From assembly GCA_963556305.1 (NCBI GenBank), contig OY745768.1:620001-684000 (forward strand): a DNA stretch of 64,000 nucleotides. The letters run 5' to 3'. Under the pieces are notes generated by a model. It was not told the DNA's origin, searched no databases, and worked only from the letters and a program-made list of their open reading frames with translations. Below are positions 1 through 13,400 of the stretch, piece by piece. How positions within the stretch are numbered: the first letter of the stretch is position 1; every line of letters begins with the position of its first letter. Both the position numbers and the translations under genes were made by a program. Source of the DNA: Platismatia glauca (taxonomy: Eukaryota > Ascomycota > Lecanoromycetes > Lecanorales > Parmeliaceae).

Positions 1-1732
1 GTCGCCAGGGAAGGAAGCCTTGAAAGCCTCTTGGTTCTCAAAGGGATAATGGGATGACGCGTAGGGCATGCTGCCAGATTCGAACCAGCAATCAAAGACT
101 TCATCAATACGCCGCAGGTCGCCTTTGCCTTGCTTACTAGGAATGGTGATGTGGTCTACCTTGTCCCGATGGATATCCGTTAGCTCACCCTTAAAGCCAC
201 TTAGCCTCTTAAGCTCCTCAATGCTGCTGATGCAGACAATCTCTTTGAAGTCCGTACTCGCCCATACCGGCATAGGAGTACCCCAATATCGATTTCGTGA
301 CACATTCCAATCTCGAGCATTAGCAATCCAACTGCCGAATCGGTTTTCTTTTACGAAATTGGGAACCCAATGCGACTTTTCAATATTTGCTAGCATTGTG
401 GGGACGAGTTCGGGTACCTTTACAAACCATGCAGGAACGGCCTTGTAGATCAGAGGTGTGTCTGACCGCCAACAGAATGGGTAGCTGTGAGTAAGCTGAG
501 TATCAACGATCAAGCGACCAGTTCCTTTCAGATGTTTAATGATAGCTTTGTCGGCAGCTTTGACATGTTGGCCTTGGAAGTCGGGCACTTCTGCGGTGAA
601 CAGACCCTTCTCATCAACTGGATTTGGAGGCAGGCGTTTATCGGTGATGACTCCGGCCTCGAAAGCTACTTTGTAATCCTCGTCTCCGAAAGCGGGAGAC
701 TGGTGAACAATTCCAACCCCACTGTCCGCTGTCACGTAGGTAGCATTGAGCACTCTGAACCCGTAATCTTTGAATTCTTCGTAGAAGTAGTCAAACAATG
801 GCTCGTACTTCCAGCCCAGCATATCCTTTCCCTTTATACGCTCCACGATGCGATATTTTGCCTTCTTCGGATCCTTGTATAAAGTCTTCATGAGCGCTTC
901 AAGTAAGATGTAATGTTTTCCGGATGCTTCATCGAAGATCTTGACGTACTCAAAGTCCGGGTGGGCCGCAAGTCCGGTGTGAGAAGGTAGTGTCCATGGT
1001 GTCGTCGTCCAAGCCAGAAGACACGTGTTAGGGTCACTCAGCAGAGGGAACGTAACCACAACGGCAGGGTCTTGAGTGTCCTTGTAGTTCTGTTGAGCTT
1101 CGAAGTTGCTCAGTGGTGTATTGAGAGCTGTCGAGTAAGGCATGACACGGTAGCCTTTATAGACAAGATCCTTTTTGTATAGCTCTGAGAAAACCCACCA
1201 GACCGATTCCATGAACGAAGGGTCCATGGTCTAAGACCACTGCCGTCAGTAAGCAATATCACCTGCGTGAGGGTCTAGGCTCGCTGACCTTGTAATCATT
1301 GTCGAAGTCAATCCACCGGCCCAAACGCTCGATTGTCTGCCTCCATTCTGTTGCGAATTTCATGACAATAGCCCGGCACTCCGCATTGTATGCTGCTATT
1401 CCAATCTTTTCTACCGCATCTTTGCCTGAGAGCCCCAGTTTCTTGTCTATTTCGTATTCAATAGGTAGCCCATGCGTATCCCAGCCGAATCTTCTCTCCA
1501 CGTAACGCCCTTTCATTGACCAGTATCGTGGGATAATGTCTTTGATGGTTGATGAGAGCAAGTGTCCATAATGGGGCAGGCCTGTTGCGAACGGAGGTCC
1601 ATCGTAGAACGTGTATGGGCGTTTTTCCTTGGAGAGTTCGACCTGTGTTTCGAATGCTTTGATCTCCTTCCATCGCTTTAGCAGCGCCTCCTCTTCCTTC
1701 GGAAAATTGATAGACATGGTGCGGGAGGCCAA
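1..1732 (-). CDS. ILS1: Isoleucyl-tRNA synthetase, cytosolic (5' part, cut by window edge)
   Basis: Class I aminoacyl-tRNA synthetase that charges tRNA-Ile in the cytosol. Exon 1 is 1289-1732, an intron with GT-AG ends is 1231-1288, and exon 2 runs from 1230 off the left edge. About 558 of roughly 1,080 residues are present. The N-terminus reads MSINFPKEEE, and the class I signature appears as HYGH shortly after FYDGPPFATG. Exon 2 continues in frame with TMDPSFMESVWW and the editing-domain stretch AWTTTPWTLPSHTG, and reaches DCWFESGSMPYA at the edge. The KMSKS loop and anticodon-binding domain would lie outside the window. A second ATG at 1717 gives the more usual MSINF start; the upstream ATG adds MASRT. 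Family assignment is secure. Confidence 0.96.
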
Positions 1733-2842
1733 ATTCAGATTCTGCTCGGGAGATCTAGCGGGAATATAAACAGTGTTACCAGTGACTCAAAGCATTACTC
1801 GAATTTCCGTAGGGCTGGACAACCGACAACCTTTTTTGGCCTGCAAATCTCAGGTACTCGTAGCGAGTCTCCGCCCTCAAATCCCGTGTACTCGTACTTA
1901 ACCCCGGAGTCGCATTTAGAATCCAATTCACCTCTTTTGTAGTCCCTTATCGTGGTAAGATCCTGCCTTCAAACTGTACAAAATTAGCAAGAGAAAATTT
2001 ATCTCATAGCAAAATGTTCAGAGCAGTTGCGTGTGGAGGAGGAATTTTGGTACCACCAGGAGCAGTACATCGATCTCGTCGTTAATCGGGACCGGTTGTC
2101 TTTACTGCCTACCCTTTCTTACCCGAGAGCCTACCATCTTACAATTATGGTACGTCCCCCAAATTCAATGAAGAGGCATTAAAGTACTATAGATCGTCAC
2201 GAGTGCTTCTTCCTGTGGATTCTACGACTGCTGAAGCTCCCTTGACGATGGCGGAGCCTCCTGTCACTATGAAAAAGGGAACAGGTCTCTGGTTAGACAC
2301 CCATCAACAACCGTTCAAGGCTCATCGGTCACACGATGTCCAATATTTGTGGTCCTTCTTGCTTCATATGGAATGTCTATCTGCTTGAGGCCCTGGTCGA
2401 ATACCCAAGAAAGCGGACAAAGAAGGCTTGCTATCTAAACTAGAATGACCGTCTCATTCAGTAGACCCAATCATCCCCAGTAAGCAGGCATTCATCTCCG
2501 CCTCAGACGCTGCCTACCTTGTAGTCGAAAAACTTGTAGTAACCTAGACAACTAGCTATTAGTCCATGGATTGGCCGAAGACCGACTATGTCGCACGCAC
2601 GACAACACTATGACTTGCCTGAACTTCTCCAATAGAGAAGACGGGCGGAGGATGAATAATGACGATGATTTGATTAAGAACATCGAATTTCGGGAGTCTC
2701 ACAAGCATTACCACGATACTTTGCAGACATCTCGGTTTATCCTTTTGTCAACAGTTCATTATTTTTGTCAAGTCCCTCTGGCATTGCTGTACATCGCAAT
2801 TTATTCATACATCTAATGACTCGGCTGCCAATATAAATTGAC
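1733..2842. other. Intergenic stretch between ILS1 and USO1
   Basis: It holds the 5' side of ILS1 and the 3' side of USO1. Only short ORFs without recognisable similarity occur. The 9-mer GTACTCGTA occurs at 1854-1862 and again at 1888-1896. I see no RNA gene or transposon. Confidence 0.5.
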
Positions 2843-5800
2843 TTATGCGTCGGCGTCCGCATCTTCGGGGTCGCCTTCCTCCTCACCTTCAGAGACATCC
2901 TCCCCCAGTATCCGGAGATGTTTCTGCTGGTATTAGCAAGGTGGCCATTCGCTCCACAGAGAGATCTCCATACCTTGTCTCGTGACCTCTTCTCTTCAAG
3001 ATCCGCAAGCACCATGAGCATGTCATCAAGCTCTGTTTGCGCCGACTTTCTGGCTTCTTCTTTATTGTCAACCTCGCTCTGCAAGCGAGTCGCTCTTCTT
3101 TCAGCATCGTTGGCTCTGTCTTCCGCACGTTGCAGGCGGGACTCCAATCCAGATATTTTCGTGGAATAGTCCTCATGCGCGATATGAAGATCTTGCGCAT
3201 GCTCTTTGCTAGACTTTTCCAGCTCGTCCCTTAGCCTCCGAACCGTAGCTTTCAGGTCCTCTATCTCGGCGTCGGTCCTCGTTCGAACTCTTGTAGCGTC
3301 TGCCTCAGCTACCTCTCTTGCTCTTTGCATTTCTTTTTGCAGCGATTGCACGGACGCATCGTGAGACCTTTGTGTCGCTACCTGAGCCTGATGATGCTTC
3401 TGCACGGTTGCTTGCATATCGTCTTCGTGATTCCGCTGAAGTGCCTCATTAATATTCTTGATCCTGTTCAATTCCACAAAAGCAGAGTCTTTGGCTTTCC
3501 GGTGATCGGCCTGCTCTTGTGCAAGTTTTCGCTCAAACGTCAACTTGTCTGACTCGAGCTTCTGTACTGTTTGCTCTGCAGCATCAACTTGCGATTTCAG
3601 TGAATCGACCAACTCGCGGGAGACACCTTTCTGTATTCCATTCGCAACGACAGCCACCTCAATACCTGGGGGTCGATCGACTGCTCTCATGACGCGGCTA
3701 AAGTTGTCCTTCAGAAAGTCCACAAAAGTCCGGTCAAAGTAAACTTCAGGCAGCCCACCAGACACACTGGAAGCCAAACCCTGGTGCAGCACCTCAAAAT
3801 CACGGACCATGGTGTGTTCTCGTAGCTTAGTAATCCTATCAACATATTGTTCACGCCCCAAGCCGGTGGTGAGGATTTGATGAAGAGTGGCTCGCGGTAT
3901 TGGAGAATCCTTGGTCGAAAATTCATAGACGATACCCAGCAGGAAAGCGCACAATCCAGATACAAGGATTCGAGACTGACTGTTCCGTGTGATGAGCTGT
4001 ACTATGCTTTGTACATTGCTGCCTTCGCCGAGAAAGTCATTGACTGCGTCATGATCCTCGTATAGCCATCCGCACAAAATCATAAGATATCCAATAGACA
4101 CTCTTGGGTCCTCGTCCCTCTGCTCCCCCGAAATTAGATTCGATGACAATGTTTGTATACAGGTAATGACTTCCTCCCCGTTTGCGGCATCGCCTTCGGC
4201 AACACTCATCGCAATATTCTTCGCATCAAAATCCTCATACAGGAGATGAAACAACAAGACTGCAGAGATCCAGGATCGGTACGGATCTACTCCACGAGAA
4301 GACTCGGGGTCGTCTAAAAGTATCGTGATGATGTTGTCTGCTTCGACCTGGTTGGATGTATGACCCTCGATGGCCCTACGCAGAAAATGTAAGCGTATTG
4401 CTGTATGGCCACACAAGTACGCTTTGAGACACTCGCACGCGGACAACCGGACGTCGAATGCATAAGCTGACGATGGCGCAAGTGCTAGATCAAGAAGACC
4501 AGATATAACGTTGACTGTTGACCGAAGAGCCTGACCGTTAGCGTGACCATTTACCGGCAGAAACTCCTCGTGCCTCGCCGAAAGAACGTCACGCTGTGCA
4601 AAACCCTCCTGTAAACTGTTATTTGACCTTATAAGATCAGCAGTTGTGACAAGGGCCTTTCGTTTTCACGGATCAATTAGCGATGTGTGCGTCAGTGGGC
4701 GCGAACTTGACTGACCTCTGCTCTGATCGGGACGTCGAACGAATCCCGAAAAGCTATGTCCAGCACTTGAGTTAATATCTCACTCTGCCAAAACGACATT
4801 TGATTTGCTTGTGCTCCTAGGCTGCCTCTGACAAGGAAGAGTCGTAGCACAGCGAGGAGGCCCCAAACGTTCTTGTCCCGCTGGGGTCTAGCCCACTCTG
4901 CTACCCCATCTGGAAGATCTTGTTCACGAATCGCCTCGCTCAGGAGACTTGCGAGCTTCTTCACCGACCCGGTTTCTCGAAAGTAGGATTGATTGGAGAC
5001 ATTCATGCGAAGGAGATTTGCAAGTAGGGACAAGCAGTCCTGCACGGTAATGCCTCCATGTGTCAGTGCACCTTCCGAATCAATGATAGCAAATATGCGA
5101 TCGAAGGCGTTCTCGAAAGCCACAAGCTTTTGTAAATCTGGCGAGGACGGTGTGAGTGCAGTGAGCAGGAGTAAACCCTCTATTGTTCGCTGTTAGCCGT
5201 ATCTCGGACAGATCTTTCCACGTGGGTAATCATACCACTTCGGACAGCTTCTCTCTTGTCTTCAAGAACAGCAACTAATCTAGACACACCCAGAGGAGCT
5301 GTGTATACACATTCCTGGGTCCGTTCGGGGCGTGCAGACGATATGGCGGATATCAGTTGTAAGGAGTATAGCCGTGAATAGAAGTCGTACGTGTCCAGAA
5401 GGTCCAAGAGGGCTGTTATGTTTTCTTGCCGCTACTCCGCCAACTCAGCGGGTGATCAGGCTCGTGTGTATTACAAGCTACTCACTTGGGTGAATTCATC
5501 TGCAAGCCAGAGAGCTATGTCGTCTGAAGCTTCCGGCTTTTCTTTGTTAGAAGTGAAGACGATTTTTGCTTGGACAGTGACCCACACTTGACTCGTCAGG
5601 GTTGAAAAGCATCAACAATGTCTCCAGTATCACCTTCGTAGTGTCCACGTCCTCGACATCATTGTTGAGGCAGCTAATGAGGCTTCTGAGAGCTCCAGAT
5701 GACACAGAAGCTGGGTACACTTTTGCAAAACTTCTCAACCCTAGTATCGCTGCTCTTCGATCCTCTAAAAGCGTGGCACTTTGGAGACGCCCACTGAGGG

Positions 5801-5861
5801 TGGAGATTGTGGTCGTTGCGTTCTGCTTCGCCGGTGCCTGCGATTCGAGTATGCGGAACAT
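2843..5861 (-). CDS. USO1: USO1/p115 vesicle-tethering protein
   Basis: Long coiled-coil tether that captures COPII vesicles at the early Golgi. Six exons: 5586-5861, 5486-5536, 5236-5431, 4716-5179, 2974-4656 and 2843-2926. They join in frame to about 917 residues. The first ~690 residues form the armadillo-like p115 head: an RRAAILGLRSFAK stretch near the N-terminus, LLDLLDTYDFYSRLYSLQL, and FVDFLKDNFSRVMRAVDRPPG at its end. A long heptad-rich coiled coil follows. The tail is acidic (GEDVSEGEEEGDPEDADADA), as in p115 proteins. Reading through intron 5 (2927-2973) gives a wrong non-acidic C-terminus, so that intron is required. The gene is divergent from RAT1. Confidence 0.95.
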
Positions 5862-6539
5862 TGTGCTATGGGGGCTGCATTCTCCTCAGTGAGCGTGACT
5901 CGGACCGCCTACACATTATAGACTATTGACTCGCCATCGCCTTCCGGTAGCTCCCAGCTCGGCGCCTTGAACGTCTGGAAAATACCTGAAATACAAGTGT
6001 GGATTTCGGGAAAGCTGAAATTGATACACTATAGACAGTATAGATCGTTAGCGCCGGAGGATAGTTTTTCCGTTACCCGTATTCCGATCCTGCAACCAGG
6101 CGTTCTCATTACCTGTCCGTTTCACCCTTTCACCGCTTAGAGGGGCACACCTCTCCAAAGGCTCTTCACCATCTGCCAAACTGACGGCCGCCATGCGCTT
6201 TGGTCATCTTGATAGATTGAATTGAATTCACCGTGTCTCTCGATCCAGCAAGGGCGAAATTTGCACCTTTTGCTGCTTGAGGCACTGGCTTGCCTTCTCT
6301 CCTGTGCACTACAAGTTTGTCGCAGTACACCTGGTGACTTCCAACCTACGATCCTCCTTGAATTCCAACACATACCGTTCTTGATAATCTGCTTGAAGGC
6401 TTCCATCTGGCGACCACGAAGAGCACCAAGGATAGCCCAAAGCTACCATTTCTCGGTCATTAACGTGCACGTGCCAATATCATACAGTCTCTCCTGACGA
6501 CGCTGAGGATTTTAGCAATTTTCTAACTCACAATCAAAT
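5862..6539. promoter_or_regulatory. Divergent promoter region USO1 / RAT1
   Basis: About 680 bp separate the two start codons, so both promoters and 5' leaders must lie here. ORFs in the stretch look like chance. No well-known binding site stands out. Confidence 0.5.
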
Positions 6540-9500
6540 ATGGGTGTGCCAGCGCTTTTTCGCTGGCTGTCGCAGAAGTACCCTAAGATCATCTCGCAGG
6601 TAATCGAAGAAAAACCAGGAGAAGTAGATGGACAGGAAATACCGGTCAGCATAGTGGGTCCAAATCCCAACGGAGAGGAATTCGACAATCTGTAAGCTAC
6701 CTTATTGCATAATCTCGAGTGCGGAACTGGTTATGCTAATTAGCGTGAAGGTATCTTGATATGAATGGCATCGTCCATCCTTGCTCACACCCAGAAGATC
6801 GACCACCGCCGTCTACGGAAGAAGAGATGATGCTGGCCATATTCAAATATACAGATCGAGTGGTAAACATGGTTAGGCCGAGGAAACTGCTACTAATTGC
6901 TGTTGGTACGTTCAATACTACCATGTCCGAAGACCTTGAGTCTGTCTATTCTCTCAGATTAGCTATCTCATCCACTGAGATTCCGAGTTCGTCGGGGAGG
7001 GGAGAGAGAGGCGGGCGTATTTCTTTCACAGTCCATCGGATTTCAATTACAAGACATGCTAACAGATCCCTGCAGACGGCGTTGCTCCTCGTGCGAAGAT
7101 GAATCAGCAACGCTCCCGGCGCTTCAGGTCGGCCCAGGAAGCAGCACAGAAGGACGAAGACAAGGAGGAATTCCTCAAAATGCTCAAATCTCAAAATAAC
7201 GGAGTGGTGCATGAAGATGCCACAGCTATGGCACAGAAAAAGACCTGGGATAGCAATGCGATTACTCCAGGAACGCCGTTCATGGATATCCTTGCCGCAA
7301 GTCTTCGATACTGGTGTGCGTACAAAGTAAACACTGATCCAGCATGGGAAAAGGTCAAGGTTATCATATCAGACGCAACGGTGCCGGGTGAAGGAGAGCA
7401 TAAGATCATGGAGTTCATTCGCTCACAGCGATCTTCGCCTGAGCATGATCCTAATACTCGCCATGTAATATATGGACTTGATGCTGACTTAATCATGCTT
7501 GGTCTTGCAACCCATGAGCCTCATTTTCGAGTTCTTCGTGAGGACGTCTTCTTCCAAGAATCAAAAGCGCGTACTTGCCACATCTGTGGTCAAAAGGGCC
7601 ACATAGCGGAGGCTTGCAAAGGTGAAGCTCAGCCAAAGGAGGGAGAATTTGGTGAGAAAGACAAGGCGCTCACTGACAAGCCCTTCATCTGGCTTCATGT
7701 CTCTGTTCTTCGTGAGTACCTCGAAGCCGAACTATATGTGCCGCAAGCGCCTTTTCGCTTCGACCTAGAGAGAGCTTTGGATGACTGGGTCTTTATGTGC
7801 TTTTTTGTCGGGAACGATTTCCTTCCACATCTACCCAGTCTTGATATCAGGGAAAACGGTATTGACACTCTCATTGCTATTTGGCGCGACAATATTCCAT
7901 TGATGGGTGGATATGTTACAAAAGATGGGCATGTTGATTTAGAACGCGCTCAATACATCTTGGATGGACTGGCTAAGCAGGAAGACGCAATCTTTCGACG
8001 TCGACGACAGACAGAAGAGCGACGAGATGCTAATGCCAAGCGGCGAAAGCTAGAAGAGCAAAACCGAAATGACAGCCAAACCAACACTGCGCAACGTGGC
8101 CGTCGAGGATCTCCAGACTACAGCAGCCCGTCGAATGGTACTGTAGGCCGAGCGAAGGATCCATCAATCGCTCCTGCAGACATGCCATTGTTCGTTCCGG
8201 GTAAAGGGATCCTCACCAAGGAAGAGAGGGCCGTTACTCATGATATGGTCGTAAATCGTGGCGCGGTGCACAAAGCCAATGCAGCCAACAAGAGTGCTGC
8301 AGCTGCATTGAAAAGTCAGCTACTAGGAGCTCAGATGGACACATCTTCGGCAAGCCAAATCGAGCCATCAGACAAGGATGGCGCAGACTGTAGCGGGCAG
8401 AATGATGAATCCCAAAGCGCAGACATAATCACAACGCCCGTATCTGCTTCGAGGAAGAGAAAGGCAGAGCTTATGGAAGATGCGGACGCAGGGACCCCAG
8501 GCCGTGATAGCCCTAATGTCTCGAACAAACCACAGGCAGACTCTGATGAGCCGCCACCCGATAATGTCCGTTTGTGGGAGGAAGGCTACGCTGACCGGTA
8601 CTACGAACAGAAATTCAACGTCGATCCTAAGGACATTGCCTTTCGCAATGGGGTTGCAAGAGCCTACGTGGAAGGTCTTGCATGGGTCTTGCTCTACTAC
8701 TTCCAGGGATGCCCATCGTGGACCTGGTACTACCCGTACCATTACGCTCCCTTCGCAGCTGACTTCGTCGAGCTTGATAAGATGAACATCAAGTTCGAGA
8801 AAGGCATACCTTTCAAGCCTTTTGAGCAACTCATGGGCGTCTTGCCTGCAGCATCGAACCATGCGATACCAGAGGTGTTCAGATCATTAATGAGTGATGA
8901 GGACAGCGATATAATAGATTTCTATCCCACGGATTTTCCAATTGACCTGAATGGAAAGAAATTTGCCTGGCAAGGCGTAGCCTTGCTGCCTTTCATCGAC
9001 GAGAAAAGGTTGCTCGACGCTATGGCAACGAGGTATCCGCTTTTATCCGCAGATGATGTCGCAAGGAATGCGATGGGGAAAGACGTTCTAATCATGTCCA
9101 ATCGACATCCTTTGTATGAGGAGATAGCGACGAACTTTTATTCGAAGCGTCAGGGCTCACCAAAGTATAAGCTCAATCCCCGCGTAAGCGAAGGACTGGC
9201 CGGCAAAGTTGAGAAGAACGAGGACTACATACCTCAAAGTTCCCTGACCTTCCCACTCGAAGAAGGAGTGATGCCCAACCTGGACGAAGATAACAGCATC
9301 AGGTACGTCTATTCTCATAAGTCAAGAGACCTTTACTAATACGTGAGTTAGTGTTCATTACCAAATGCCTCATTCAGTACATGTTCATAAGTCGATGTTA
9401 CTTCGAGGTGTCAAATTTGGACCGCCCACTCTTGATCGCGCCGATATCGAGGCTACAAAACAACGGGCCAACTCTTCTGGCCGCTTTCATGGAGGCGCTC

Positions 9501-9868
9501 CATTGGGAGGCGGTCGGGGCAACGGCCGTGGGCGAGGTAGCCAGATCAACTACTCAAATGATAGGCCAAACCCATTCGCCCAGCATCTGAATCCCGGCTT
9601 TGCGCCTCCGCCAAGTGGTTTTGGACGAGGTGCCCCACCTCCAGGCCAGTTCAACGGATATCCTCCTCCGCCTCCGCGGGCTTACTTCAACGGACCGCCT
9701 CCACCTCCTCAAAATGGGTACTATGGCGGACCACCTCCAGCAGCTCAAGGTCGATACAATGGACCGCCACCGCCACCACAGCCGAATTATTTCAGTGGAC
9801 CTCCGCCCGCTTCGCAGAATGGGTACAGTAGTAGGGATCCACATTCGAATAATCATTACGGTAGATAG
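6540..9868 (+). CDS. RAT1: 5'-3' exoribonuclease 2 (RAT1/XRN2)
   Basis: Nuclear exonuclease that degrades uncapped RNA 5'-3', acting in transcription termination (torpedo) and rRNA/snoRNA processing. Exons are 6540-6691, 6751-6905, 7076-9302 and 9352-9868 (about 1,016 residues). The start MGVPALFRWLSQKYPK is the family N-terminus. Core motifs include YLDMNGIVHPCSHPE, GEGEHKIMEF, YGLDADLIMLGL and FFVGNDFLPHLPSLDI, which carry the acidic metal ligands. A CCHC zinc knuckle (CHICGQKGHIAEAC) sits near residue 270, as in fungal RAT1. The end holds a GRGNGRGRG patch and about five proline-rich repeats. Intron 2 (6906-7075, 170 nt) is unusually long for this window. Confidence 0.97.
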
Positions 9869-10495
9869 CGATCTTTCAGGATCTATCATGACCAGCACGG
9901 CAGCATTCAAGGGCTGCTCGAAAATGTGAATAGTGTAGGCAATATTAATATTTAAAGCTGTGCAATGAATGCTTCAGTCGTGCGATTCCAGGCCACAAAT
10001 GACTGTAAACAGTACTCTAAATTCTATCTTTATATCTAATTCTACACCCAATTTTCCATACATTATAAAGGTACACTGCAATCAGAAAATAGGAAGCACC
10101 GCAACACCATTGTACCAGCGCCGTTAGGAATATCGAACCAAATACGAACTCAATATCTCCGTAGTAGCCCAAAAATGGCGCTAAAAATGCAATATGGTAC
10201 CTAAGTAGGTAGTGTAGTGTTGCTGCAGGATCACGTAGTCTGCAGCTGTCGATAGCATCTATCTTTGCTTTTTCGCGTCGTCGACCGAGTTCCTTGCCAT
10301 CGCGTTCTTTGAAATCACAAAGGATCAACCTATTCTTGTTTTGGATGGTCGAAAGCTGATGTCAATTACCATGAGACTCTTTCCCCCAATTTTCATCTCC
10401 GATAGGACTGAGCAATCCGCATCCTCCAGCAACTTGGTCTATCATGAAGAGACCAAGCTTCCATAGTCCAGAAGCGTCTAATTCCACTCGCTTCC
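9869..10495. other. Intergenic stretch between RAT1 and RAV1
   Basis: It contains the RAT1 3' side and the RAV1 promoter. A minus-strand ORF (10017-10328, 103 codons) has hydrophobic stretches but no family resemblance or splice context, and I do not call it a gene. Confidence 0.45.
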
Positions 10496-13400
10496 ATGCG
10501 AACAGTACTACCTGGCAAGCCCCAGGCCAAGCTTCAAGCTGTTTGTACCGCACTATGGGAAGGCCAACGCCTTGTGGTACGAGCTCGTGGTCATGCTCCC
10601 GAATAGATCCACATTGCTAACGACCCTGCGTCTTCAAGGCCTACATCTCGGGCAATGCCTTAGTGATCCTCAGTGGCCCTCACAATCTTATCCAGACAAT
10701 ATACGATGACCAACTCCTGGCCCTGGAGGCCGTGGTGATCGATGAAACTACTGGGAAGATAGCTATATGTAGCTCAGAGGAGATTCATATCTACAAGCCA
10801 TATGGGAAGAAAGAGGAAGCTTTGAAGGTAGGATCAGAGACGCGTGAATCACTGCTTTCATGTCAGGCCCTGACAAAGTTCAAAGTGGTCATTTCAGTTC
10901 TCTTTGCAAGTTCCAAACCACGACAACGGCACATTGACACTGTCATGGGGGTCGGAGGAAGAGCTGTTGATCGGCTCCTCTGCTCTGAGGCTCTACCAGA
11001 CGGGGGAAGATGGTGGTTTGATTTGGATCCGCAGCCTCCCCAAGCCTGTCAAGATCGCAAGCTTCTCCTACGACGCCAGCCTCATCGCCTCAACCGGCCA
11101 TCACGATCGGCTGATCAAAATATGGCGGAGGCAATCTTTCGGCTCAGATGACACACGCTTTGACTTCACGTACCTTCCTCACCCCACAGCAGTGACAGGT
11201 ATCCACTGGCGCAGGCCCCACGATCGCCAACAGACCTTAGACCACGTTCTGTTTTCAATATGTGCCGATAGCAAGATTAGGATATGGGCCGCTACAGATC
11301 CACATGGGCTGCAGGCTTTGCAGCTTTGGGCGGATATCGACATGCAAGAGGCGATTCAACCTCGGCAAATCGAGACTCCATACCAGTCCAGCAAACGCTA
11401 TGCATTTATCATTGACGGCAAAGACTTCACTTTCGCAACAGAACGAGCGGTGGAAGCAGCCTCTAGCAACAGTCAAGAGGAACATCATGTATTGGAACAC
11501 TTGCTCGAGGTTGCGAAAACAAGTCCAGAAGTCTGCGTTGTGGTGGACCGACGCGGTAATATGTCTGCCTGGGGATTAGAGAACGTGGGTTGTAAGGCAC
11601 TCAGAAGCACCGACAAATTCAATATTGCCCACGTCGAGAACGTCAAGCTTTCGTTCTTACAAGATATGCAGACAGAACAAGACAACACTCAGTTCCTTAC
11701 TTTTTGTAATCCGCAGACCGACTCACCGTTGACTCTTCTTGTGCATCACTTTGATGGAAGGATCATGTGGTATGAAAGTAAAATCGAAGAACTCTTTGAT
11801 CCTTCTCTGCGCCTGCAACGAGTACAAATGAAGGCGTTATGGACAGGTCATGATGGGTCGGTCAAGAAGATTGTGCGCAGTGGCAGCGGCAAAGCTCTCA
11901 TATCTCGTACCAATGATAATGAAGGGTTAATTTGGAAGCAAGAAAATGATAAATCGGGCATGGCCCTGACTCGAACCAGCTCTCTCAGCTGCCGGGAGCA
12001 TATACATCGATCATGCTTGCTACAGGAGGGAGATTTCGTCATCAATCTGCACCATCACAGTATAACACTTTGGGACGCAAGGTCTCCTGTCGCTCGACTT
12101 AAGGTCTCCTGTGCCTTTCAGGCCGAAGGAAAGCCATTATGTCTCATACCACTACCGAGTTCAGACACTAAGTCTCATTCCCACTATGTAGCTACCATCA
12201 CGTCAATGATGGAAGCCATCGTTTGGAAGATCGATTTACCACCACAACCTCAGCAGTACCTTGAAGGCTCGATTCCTGCCATGGAATCATTTTGCGCCTC
12301 CAGATTGGGAATGGAGAATGACCTTTCATTTGTCTTGCCAGTAGATCCAGCTGGCTCCCTGTCTGCCGCATCCGGCTTTCTGGATACCTTCGCCAAAGAC
12401 CTGGCCATATCATACACCGACAGTGGTGTACTGCGTGCTTGGACCGCCACGCTTGATCCTGATAAGGGCTCTTTCAACTGGCTCGTCACGTCAACCACTG
12501 AAACTGGCATCGAAAAGCCGTCACTGGCAAGCGGAAGCTCGATCAGGAAGATCGCGGTTGTTGACAGTGCAAAGACCGGGCTGACGATATGGGATCCTTG
12601 GAGTGGTCAGCTGGAATTTGATGCTAAGTATGGATCATCTGACTCAATACAAGACCTTGATTGGTCGTCAACGCCTGACGAGCAATCAATTCTTTCCGTT
12701 GGCTTTCCGTACAAAGTCGTGATCCTAGCTCAAATGCGATACGACTATCTGAACGCAGGCCCTGCTTGGGTACCCATACGAGAAATTCACATCAAAGAGC
12801 TCACCTCACATCCCATTGGAGACAGCACCTGGCTAGGAAGCGGCAATCTCGTTATTGGAGCTGGGAATCAACTATACATCTACGACAAAGCCGTGGACAC
12901 ATCAAATGACAAGATCACGGATCTCTCAATACCGGTACACCAACACCAATCACTCAACATTTTCGACTTGGTCACTTATCTTAACGGGCCACTCCCAGTA
13001 TTTCATCCTCAATTCCTTGCCCAGTGTATTCTTGCAGGCAAATTGGTCCAGGTGCAGCAGATTATCATAGGACTTTACAAGGCTTTGAAATTCTTTGTTG
13101 CAGGTGACGACTTAGACAGTTTTGTGACCATGAGACCCTGTGATTTCTACATCGAACAAGAGGTAGTATGATGCCATTGCTACACCTGTAACTAGCTAAC
13201 GAACACAGGACGGATCCTACGCAGCGAAAAAGGAGACGCGATTATCATATGCGGATTTTGTTGATGATGATGAGCCGGAGACTGTCACCGAAGAGCTGGC
13301 TGCCTCGCTCAACGAGAACCTAGCCAAGCTAGCCATCCCACAGCTCTCCAGTCGCGAACAATTCTACTTAGCTGACATAATTGAGTGCGTTGCCACAGCC

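Noticed and set aside
10017..10328. 103-codon ORF with membrane-like segments after RAT1
   Set aside because: No splice context, no family resemblance and AT-rich intergenic composition.
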